45,331 nt of DNA from an uncultured Clostridia bacterium (GTDB lineage Bacteria > Bacillota > Clostridia > Christensenellales > Borkfalkiaceae). Of this stretch, positions 40,637 to 45,331 are shown one piece after another. The notes under the pieces are model-generated. The model was not told the DNA's origin. It did not search any database and was given only the letters and a program-made list of their open reading frames with translations. The translations under genes and the position numbers were made by a program. Position 1 is the stretch's first letter, and every line of letters begins with the position of its first letter. The stretch is taken from NCBI GenBank assembly GCA_945949395.1, contig CAMFEK010000011.1, positions 1-45,331 on the forward strand. The letters run 5' to 3'.

Positions 40637-41221
40637 ATGAAAGAAAGAATAATAAATCAGTCGATAACCATGTTAAAAGACGAGGAGTTAATCTTCTCGA
40701 TCGACGATTTGGCAAAGACGCTCAAGGTGGGGAAAGCCACCATCTATCAATATTTCAGGACGAAGGAAGAGCTGTCCATTGCCGTATTAAAACTTTTTTC
40801 GGTGCTCGCCTTCGCCTATGTGTTCGGAAACGCTCTATCCAAAATAAAATTGCCCGCGATACTCGGTTGGCTCGTAGCCGGAATGATACTCGGACCCTGT
40901 TTGGCAGGCGTCCTATCGCAGGAAATTATTGATTCAACTTGGTACCGTGTGGTTATAAAAATATTAGAAGGCTTTGCCGGGGGCATGATCGGGTCGGAGA
41001 TCGTATTTTCCGATTTGAAGAAATACGGCGCAAAGACCGTTGGCATCACCCTCTTTCAGTCGCTCGGAACTTTCCTTTTGGTAAGCGCGGCGTTTTTGGT
41101 GGTTTTTTCCTTGCAGAAAATCCCGTTCTACTTGGCTTTTATCATTGCCGTCATTTTGGCGAAGATCACGCTCACGAAAGCGGGGGAAATAGAAGGCAAG
41201 GGAAGGGAAGAAAATCCTTGA
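40637..41221 (+). CDS. Chimera: TetR DNA-binding domain fused to truncated cation/proton antiporter
   Basis: This 194-residue open frame has two unlike parts. Residues 1-52 are a TetR helix-turn-helix (FSIDDLAKTLKVGKATIYQYF). From residue 53 it is the N-terminus of a CPA-type antiporter: LFSVLAFAYVFGNALSKIKL, then PAILGWLVAGMILGP, then VVIKILEGFAGGMIG, with about four membrane segments. The antiporter breaks off after FYLAFIIAVILA, where family members go on with an Ala/Thr-Pro block, and ends in a short foreign tail. No other frame carries the missing parts. A deletion between tetR and an antiporter gene, plus loss of the 3' end, explains it. It is either a decaying gene or a membrane-tethered regulator. 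The start has GGGGGG and a promoter. Confidence 0.75.
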   Translation: MKERIINQSITMLKDEELIFSIDDLAKTLKVGKATIYQYFRTKEELSIAVLKLFSVLAFAYVFGNALSKIKLPAILGWLVAGMILGPCLAGVLSQEIIDSTWYRVVIKILEGFAGGMIGSEIVFSDLKKYGAKTVGITLFQSLGTFLLVSAAFLVVFSLQKIPFYLAFIIAVILAKITLTKAGEIEGKGREENP

Positions 41222-41372
41222 GAAGGCGAGAGCGGGAGAGTAGAAATTTTACGGGTCGGGAAACCTTTTTTGCGCGAAAGTATGGATTTTCCCGTTCGTT
41301 TGTGGTAACATGAAAAAGAGAGCGTTCTAAGAGCTCTCGATATATAATATCTTGTGAGAAAGGAGTATAATA
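41222..41372. other. Leader of the Ca-ATPase gene with hairpin
   Basis: The stem GAGAGC / GCTCTC (41318-41338, 9-base loop) and a TATAAT at 41343-41348 lie upstream of the TTG start. No T tract follows the stem. I cannot fix the promoter: the -35 is not clear. Confidence 0.4.
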
Positions 41373-43988
41373 TTGAAGGCACATTTTGAGGGGAAAGAAA
41401 GCGTCTTGAGCGAACTTCAGACGGACGCTTTTCGCGGTTTGACGCAAGCGCAGGTTGCCGAGCGCAAGGAACAGTACGGAGAAAACAAACTCAGGGAAAA
41501 GAAGAAAAAATCGGGCGTGCAAAGATTCTTCGAGCAATTCAAGGACGTCATGATCATCATTTTGCTCGTCGCGGCAGTCGTCTCTTTCGTGATTGCCTGT
41601 ATCGAGAAAAATCCCAAGGAATTTTTCGAACCCGTGCTCATTTTGGTGATCGTCGTGCTCAACGCGATCATGGGCGTCGTGCAGGAGAGCAAGGCAGAAA
41701 AGGCGTTGGACGCCTTAAAGAATATGTCCGCGCCGCACGCGCGGGTATTGCGCGACGGGAAAGAGCAAGTCGTTCAAGCGACCGATCTCGTTCCCGGCGA
41801 TATCATTTTGTTGGAGGCGGGCGATTTTGTCCCCGCCGACGCAAGATTGCTTCAAAGCGTCAGCTTAAAGAGTGAAGAATCGGCGTTGACGGGCGAATCG
41901 GTTCCCTCCGAAAAGGACGCCGAGGCGCAAGTAAAGGAAAACGCGCCTTTGGGCGACAGGAGCAATATGGTCTTTTCCGGTTGCAGCATCACCTACGGTA
42001 CGGCAAAAGCCGTCGTGACCGCCACGGGCATGCAAACGGAAATGGGGAAGATCGCCAACCTGTTAGCGGGAGAAACGGAAACGCAAACGCCGTTACAAAA
42101 GAGGCTCGCCAAGCTCGGCAAATATCTCGGCTTTGTGGCGCTCGGCGCGTGCGCGATCATCTTCGTGATCGGACTCATCAGCAAGATCCCGCCCCTCGAA
42201 ATCTTCATGACGGCGGTCTCTCTCGCCGTGTCCGCGATCCCCGAAGGTTTGCCCGCCATCGTGACGATCGTTTTGTCCATCGGCGTGCAGAGAATGGTCA
42301 AGAAAAACGCCATCATTCGCAGGCTCCCCGCGGTGGAAACGCTGGGCAGCGCCTCTATCATTTGTTCGGATAAGACGGGAACGCTCACGATGAACCGCAT
42401 GACGCTCGTCAAGACGTATACGGACGGGGCGGATTGCGCGGAAAGCGTAACGGAAAATTGTTCGGTGGGGGCGAAAAAGCTGCTCTCCTACGGTACCCTC
42501 TGTTGCGACGGATCGGTGGTGTTCCAAGAGGGGAAGGAAGTGCATATCGGCGATCCCACGGAGACTGCCATCGTGTTGGCGGCATATAAAAACGGGCTCG
42601 TCAAGGAGGAATTGAACGGTCGGTATGCCCGACTCGGCGCGATTCCCTTCGATTCGGACAGAAAGCTGATGAGCACGATCAATCGCATCGACGGGAAAAA
42701 TATCGTCATCGTAAAGGGCGCGTTCGACGTGATGGAAAAGCGTTGCGTCAAAGGGGATCTGGAAAAAGCGCGTCTGCAATGCGACGAGATGAGCGCGCAG
42801 GCGTTGCGCGTTCTGGCGGTCGGATATAAGGAAATCGAAGAAATTCCCGAAACGCTCACGAGTGGGGAGATAGAAAACGGCTTGACCTTCCTGGGGCTCG
42901 TCGGCATGATCGATCCGCCCAGACCGGAGGCGAAAGAGGCAGTCAAGGTCTGCCGAGAGGCGGGGATCAAGCCCGTCATGATCACGGGCGATCACGTCGT
43001 CACGGCGTCGGCAATCGCGAGAGAGCTCGGTATCCTGCTGGAGGGCGACAAGGCGATCACGGGCAGCGAGCTTGATCAAATGTCGGACGACGAACTGAAC
43101 GAGCAGGTGGAAAGCATCTCCGTCTACGCGCGCGTGTCGCCCGAAAATAAGATCCGCATCGTAAAGGCGTGGCAGAGAAAGGGGCAGGTCGTATCCATGA
43201 CGGGAGACGGCGTAAACGATGCGCCCGCGTTAAAAGCCGCGGATATCGGTTGTGCCATGGGCATCACGGGCACGGACGTCGCCAAGGGCGCGGCGGATAT
43301 GACGCTCACCGACGATAATTTCGCCACGATCGTGGAGGCGGTCAAGGAAGGTCGCGGCATCTACGCGAATATCCGCAAAGTGGTGGGATTCTTGCTCGGA
43401 ACGAATATCGGCGAAGTGATAACGGTATTTGTCTCCATGCTCCTATGGCAGGTATCGCCCCTCCTCTCCATGCAGCTTTTGATGATCAATCTGGTAACGG
43501 ACAGCTTGCCCGCAATCGCGCTCGGCATGGAGGCGGTGGAGAGCGAAGTGATGAAGAGTAAACCCAAGCCCAAGGACGAGGGTATCTTCGCCCACGGTTT
43601 AGGCGTGCGGGTCGTGTTGCAGGGCTTCATGTTCGGTCTTTTGACGTTGATCGGGTTCAAGGTCGGACAGATTTACACGGGAACGCTCGCGGGCGGTCAA
43701 ACGGTCGCGTTCATGGTGTTGGCGCTCTCGCAGATCGTGCAGGCGTTCAATATGCGTTCGGAGCACTCCCTCTTTCAGATCGGCGTGTTCAGCAATCATA
43801 AACTGAACTGGGCGGCTCTCGCGTCCGTCGCTTTGGTAGTGATCGTTCTCTTCACGCCCGCGCACATCGCGTTCGGACTTGAAATTTTGCCTTGGCAGAT
43901 GTATCTGCTCGGGCTCGGACTTTCGCTCGTGCCCCTCGCCGTAATGGAGTGTTCCAAGGCGTTCGGGCTCATCAAACGTCAGCGCTGA
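41373..43988 (+). CDS. Calcium-translocating P-type ATPase (PMCA/SERCA-like)
   Basis: This 871-residue membrane pump exports Ca2+. An N-terminal cation ATPase domain (LTQAQVAERKEQYGENKL) is followed by TM1-2, then the actuator motif (ALTGESVPSEKD), TM3-4 with the ion-site VSAIPEGLPAIV, the phosphorylated Asp in ICSDKTGTLTMNRM (about residue 334), the nucleotide domain, and the MTGDGVNDAPALKAADIG hinge. Six C-terminal TM segments follow. It lacks the calmodulin tail of animal PMCAs. TTG at 41373 is the start, decided by AGGAG 7 bases before. It lies next to the truncated antiporter gene but has its own leader. ywlG follows 34 bp on. Confidence 0.93.
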   Translation: MKAHFEGKESVLSELQTDAFRGLTQAQVAERKEQYGENKLREKKKKSGVQRFFEQFKDVMIIILLVAAVVSFVIACIEKNPKEFFEPVLILVIVVLNAIMGVVQESKAEKALDALKNMSAPHARVLRDGKEQVVQATDLVPGDIILLEAGDFVPADARLLQSVSLKSEESALTGESVPSEKDAEAQVKENAPLGDRSNMVFSGCSITYGTAKAVVTATGMQTEMGKIANLLAGETETQTPLQKRLAKLGKYLGFVALGACAIIFVIGLISKIPPLEIFMTAVSLAVSAIPEGLPAIVTIVLSIGVQRMVKKNAIIRRLPAVETLGSASIICSDKTGTLTMNRMTLVKTYTDGADCAESVTENCSVGAKKLLSYGTLCCDGSVVFQEGKEVHIGDPTETAIVLAAYKNGLVKEELNGRYARLGAIPFDSDRKLMSTINRIDGKNIVIVKGAFDVMEKRCVKGDLEKARLQCDEMSAQALRVLAVGYKEIEEIPETLTSGEIENGLTFLGLVGMIDPPRPEAKEAVKVCREAGIKPVMITGDHVVTASAIARELGILLEGDKAITGSELDQMSDDELNEQVESISVYARVSPENKIRIVKAWQRKGQVVSMTGDGVNDAPALKAADIGCAMGITGTDVAKGAADMTLTDDNFATIVEAVKEGRGIYANIRKVVGFLLGTNIGEVITVFVSMLLWQVSPLLSMQLLMINLVTDSLPAIALGMEAVESEVMKSKPKPKDEGIFAHGLGVRVVLQGFMFGLLTLIGFKVGQIYTGTLAGGQTVAFMVLALSQIVQAFNMRSEHSLFQIGVFSNHKLNWAALASVALVVIVLFTPAHIAFGLEILPWQMYLLGLGLSLVPLAVMECSKAFGLIKRQR

Positions 43989-44022
43989 CGCTGTAACATA
44001 ACGAAAAAGCAGGAGATATATT

Positions 44023-44586
44023 ATGTGTGAGATTTCATCGGAACAAATTTATTCCGCGGCAAAACAGGCGACAAGAGAGCTTTGCGAGGCTGCCGCCCTG
44101 CAACGCGGACAAATTGTAATCATAGGGTGTTCCTCTTCGGAGATCGTGGGGGAGCGCATCGGCAAGGGCTCCTCCCTGCAAGCCGCGCAGGCGGTCTTTC
44201 GCGGAATTTTTGAAGAGACGGAAGAAAGGGGAGTCTTTCTCGCCGCGCAATGCTGCGAGCATCTGAATCGCGCTCTCATCGTGGAGCGCGCCTGCGCCGA
44301 AAAGTACGGCTTGGAGATCGTGTGCGTAAAGCCGCAGCCGCACGCGGGCGGATCGTTTGCCTCCACGGCATACGAAAATTTTTCCGATCCCGTCGCGGTA
44401 GAGGCGATCAAAGCCCACGCGGGCATGGATATCGGCGGCACGCTCATCGGTATGCACTTAAAGCGGGTTGCGGTGCCCGTTCGGCTGTCGGTGAGCAAAA
44501 TCGGGCAGGCGAACGTGTTGTTTGCCCGCACGAGACCCGCCTATATCGGCGGTCCCCGCGCGATCTATCCGACCGATCAGGCATAA
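44023..44586 (+). CDS. ywlG: TIGR01440 family protein (YwlG, DUF436)
   Basis: This 187-residue protein belongs to a small family of unknown function found in Bacillota. Diagnostic blocks are IIGCSSSEIVGERIGKGSS (about residues 32-50), AAQCCEHLNRALIVER (about residues 72-87) with a Cys pair, PQPHAGGSFA, and HAGMDIGGTLIGMHLKRVAVP (about residues 131-151). The Cys and His positions suggest metal or sulfur chemistry, but this is inference. AGGAGA precedes the ATG at 44023. It is likely transcribed with the Ca-ATPase gene or alone. The 3' end runs into a structured RNA region. Confidence 0.92.
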   Translation: MCEISSEQIYSAAKQATRELCEAAALQRGQIVIIGCSSSEIVGERIGKGSSLQAAQAVFRGIFEETEERGVFLAAQCCEHLNRALIVERACAEKYGLEIVCVKPQPHAGGSFASTAYENFSDPVAVEAIKAHAGMDIGGTLIGMHLKRVAVPVRLSVSKIGQANVLFARTRPAYIGGPRAIYPTDQA

Positions 44587-44592
44587 AAAAAC

Positions 44593-44707
44593 AGGTTGCC
44601 CTGCGGGTGTTCCCGTTAGGGATTATAAGAAAATAAAAAAATATTTTAATGGGAACGCCTGCAAGTGAGTCTGTAATGAGAGTTCAGAAAAATCTGAGCT
44701 CTTTTTT
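44593..44707 (+). ncRNA. Candidate structured RNA or 3' leader downstream of ywlG
   Basis: Two nested stems are seen. ACAG/CTGT (44591-44594 with 44671-44674) encloses an internal loop. Then TGCGGGTGTTCCCGTT (44602-44617) pairs with AATGGGAACGCCTGCA (44648-44663) in 16 pairs, 13 Watson-Crick and three G-U. A competing local hairpin (CCCT, CGGG/CCCG, AGGG) shares the left arm. An intrinsic terminator (AGAGTTCAGA, AAAA, TCTGAGCTCT, six T) follows at 44679-44707. G-U pairs that keep the stem hint at selected RNA structure. No known RNA family was recognised. Confidence 0.45.
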
Positions 44708-44821
44708 ATTATTTTCTTGTAAGGCGTGATAATGTTAATCAAGAATATATCGTTCAAATTAAATAAATTGTGCAGTAAATAAGTTACAACAAATTAATTT
44801 TTAATAATTTCTCAAAAAGTA
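44708..44821. other. AT-rich gene-free stretch
   Basis: Long A/T runs and no gene. AGTTACAACAA at 44782-44792 recurs at 44853-44863 beside the next promoter's start. Confidence 0.55.
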
Positions 44822-44850
44822 TTGACAAGGCGTGGAAAATAGTGTATAAT
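44822..44850 (+). promoter_or_regulatory. Perfect sigma-A promoter of the DUF3892-like gene
   Basis: TTGACA, 17 bases, TATAAT. The expected start is near 44857, inside the second AGTTACAACAA repeat (44853-44863), giving a leader of about 145 bases. Confidence 0.85.
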
Positions 44851-44861
44851 TGAGTTACAAC

Positions 44862-44926
44862 AATGAAAAAGCGCCGATTTGATAGAAATCGACGCGCCGA
44901 TGGCTTTCACCATACTTGATTGTGGT
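44862..44926 (-). ncRNA. Candidate antisense RNA of about 60 nt in the leader
   Basis: On the minus strand a consensus promoter (44933-44961) starts leftward at about 44926. Some 35 bases later the RNA meets the stem GCGTCGATTT, loop CTATC, AAATCGGCGC (one mismatch, 44871-44895), followed by TTTTTC. That is a complete small transcription unit of about 60 nt ending in its own terminator, overlapping the 5' end of the sense transcript. A small ATGG/CCAT stem lies between. It could control the sense mRNA by base pairing. Predicted from sequence only. Confidence 0.5.
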
Positions 44927-44937
44927 AAATTAAGTAT
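44871..44937 (+). promoter_or_regulatory. Two 10-bp leader hairpins
   Basis: Hairpin 1 is GCGCCGATTT, GATAG, AAATCGACGC (44871-44895, one mismatch, no T tract on this strand). Hairpin 2 is ATACTTGATT, GTGGTA, AATTAAGTAT (44912-44937, ten pairs with one G-U). Hairpin 2 overlaps the -10 box of the antisense promoter. Confidence 0.6.
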
Positions 44938-44961
44938 AGCACACTTTGTGGGCTTTGTCAA
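44933..44961 (-). promoter_or_regulatory. Antisense promoter facing the gene's own promoter
   Basis: Minus strand: TTGACA (44956-44961), 17 bases, TATACT (44933-44938). It is a near-perfect housekeeping promoter inside the leader, directed against the sense promoter at 44822. Confidence 0.75.
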
Positions 44962-45002
44962 GAAAGACATCTTATTTGTGAGTAAAAATAAAGGAGAATA
45001 AT

Positions 45003-45290
45003 ATGGTTTACGTTGATAAGGTCCACTATACTAAGGATTCGTATGGGAACGAATTGTACATATCTGAAATGAAGTGGACAAATACGTTATCAGAAAATGC
45101 TTACAACCGATGCACTAAGGCGGATATGATAAAATTCATAAACGATAACCCCGGTTGTGCTCACACGAAGTATTATCGATTTGGCAGATGGTACGACGGC
45201 GAAGAAATTCACGTGGTCGATAACAGTTATCTGAGAACTGACAAGAACAATATCAAGGCAGACAATCTTGAAAATCTTCCCAGATATTAA
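45003..45290 (+). CDS. DUF3892-like small protein
   Basis: This is a 95-residue protein behind AAAGGAGAATAAT. It has the DUF3892 layout: a strand VDKVHYTKDSYGNELYISE, a helix TKADMIKFINDNPG, then TKYYRFGRWYDGEEIHVVDN with the final LRTDKNNIKADNLENLPRY. Family members are often near mobile elements and have no known function. The composition is more AT-rich than the rest of the window, and the leader is unusually elaborate. It is probably an accessory gene from a mobile element. A hairpin (AAGCGCGG / CCGCGCTT, 45297-45324) follows the stop. Confidence 0.7.
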   Translation: MVYVDKVHYTKDSYGNELYISEMKWTNTLSENAYNRCTKADMIKFINDNPGCAHTKYYRFGRWYDGEEIHVVDNSYLRTDKNNIKADNLENLPRY

Positions 45291-45296
45291 CTAAGG

Positions 45297-45324
45297 AAGC
45301 GCGGGATTCTATCTTACCGCGCTT
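45297..45324 (+). terminator. Possible terminator of the DUF3892-like gene
   Basis: AAGCGCGG, 12-base loop, CCGCGCTT, followed by AATTTCC. The stem is good and the T tract short. Confidence 0.5.
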
Positions 45325-45331
45325 AATTTCC

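Noticed and set aside
44863..44919. 18-codon Arg-rich leader frame in the DUF3892 transcript
   Set aside because: It starts about six bases after the expected transcription start, without a ribosome site, and overlaps the hairpin. The hairpin explains the sequence better than a peptide.
1..45331. CRISPR array, tRNA, rRNA or prophage
   Set aside because: No regularly spaced repeats, no cloverleaf or rRNA-like segments and no phage structural genes were found by eye on either strand.

Overview
The window looks like a chromosomal stretch from an anaerobic, Gram-positive, spore-forming member of the Clostridia (Bacillota). This rests on strong AGGAGG-type ribosome sites and consensus TTGACA-17-TATAAT promoters. 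It also rests on a spoIIID gene, a SigB/SigF-type partner-switching operon, deo-type nucleoside salvage, a clostridial-type second topoisomerase pair, HelD, DegV and a giant 2-hydroxyacyl-CoA dehydratase activase-like gene. Codon use favours G/C in most genes. The MmcQ/YjbR gene near 20.5 kb and the small gene at the right edge look clearly more AT-rich and are probably acquired. I cannot name the genus; a Christensenellales-like gut Clostridium is only a guess.

Layout from left to right. On the minus strand lie a YtrA-type GntR/ABC transporter operon (79-2402) and citrate synthase (2538-3908). On the plus strand come a four-gene sigma-factor module (4132-5903) and a PucR/CdaR-type regulator with a membrane S41 protease (6011-8321). 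A mixed region follows: two small unknown genes, a cysteine desulfurase divergent from a DUF3343 gene, endonuclease III, a GH36 alpha-galactosidase, a ThrH-like phosphatase, and a minus-strand operon PPTase-mtnN-luxS-ung (14243-16469) that includes S-adenosylhomocysteine detoxification and AI-2 formation. Next are a C_GCAxxG_C_C protein, a zinc-ribbon membrane protein, ychF divergent from argS, a transferred MmcQ/YjbR gene beside an IS-like end, helD-yjjG, parE-parC, the deoC-deoD-deoB-pdp salvage operon, degV with a GNAT-like gene, a divergent small lipoprotein/spoIIID pair, a two-gene activase/dehydratase module (36098-40333), a chimeric TetR-antiporter gene, a Ca2+ P-type ATPase, ywlG, and finally a structured, AT-rich accessory segment with a DUF3892-like gene.

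How the genes work together. mtnN and luxS recycle S-adenosylhomocysteine to homocysteine plus AI-2 precursor. deoC/deoD/deoB/pdp turn (deoxy)nucleosides into free bases and central-carbon aldehydes. The STAS, HATPase and sigma genes form a partner switch. The 981-aa and 428-aa proteins form an ATP-dependent low-potential electron activase and a Fe-S acceptor.

The most unusual items are these. First, a face-to-face sense/antisense promoter pair in the leader of the last gene would make a short RNA of about 60 nt ending at its own terminator. Second, a TetR DNA-binding domain is fused to a truncated cation/proton antiporter. Third, two overlapping promoters are mutually exclusive, and one of them should give a leaderless mRNA. 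Fourth, the sigma module carries two different HATPase-like proteins, one of them degenerate. No tRNA, rRNA, CRISPR array, complete insertion sequence or prophage was seen.
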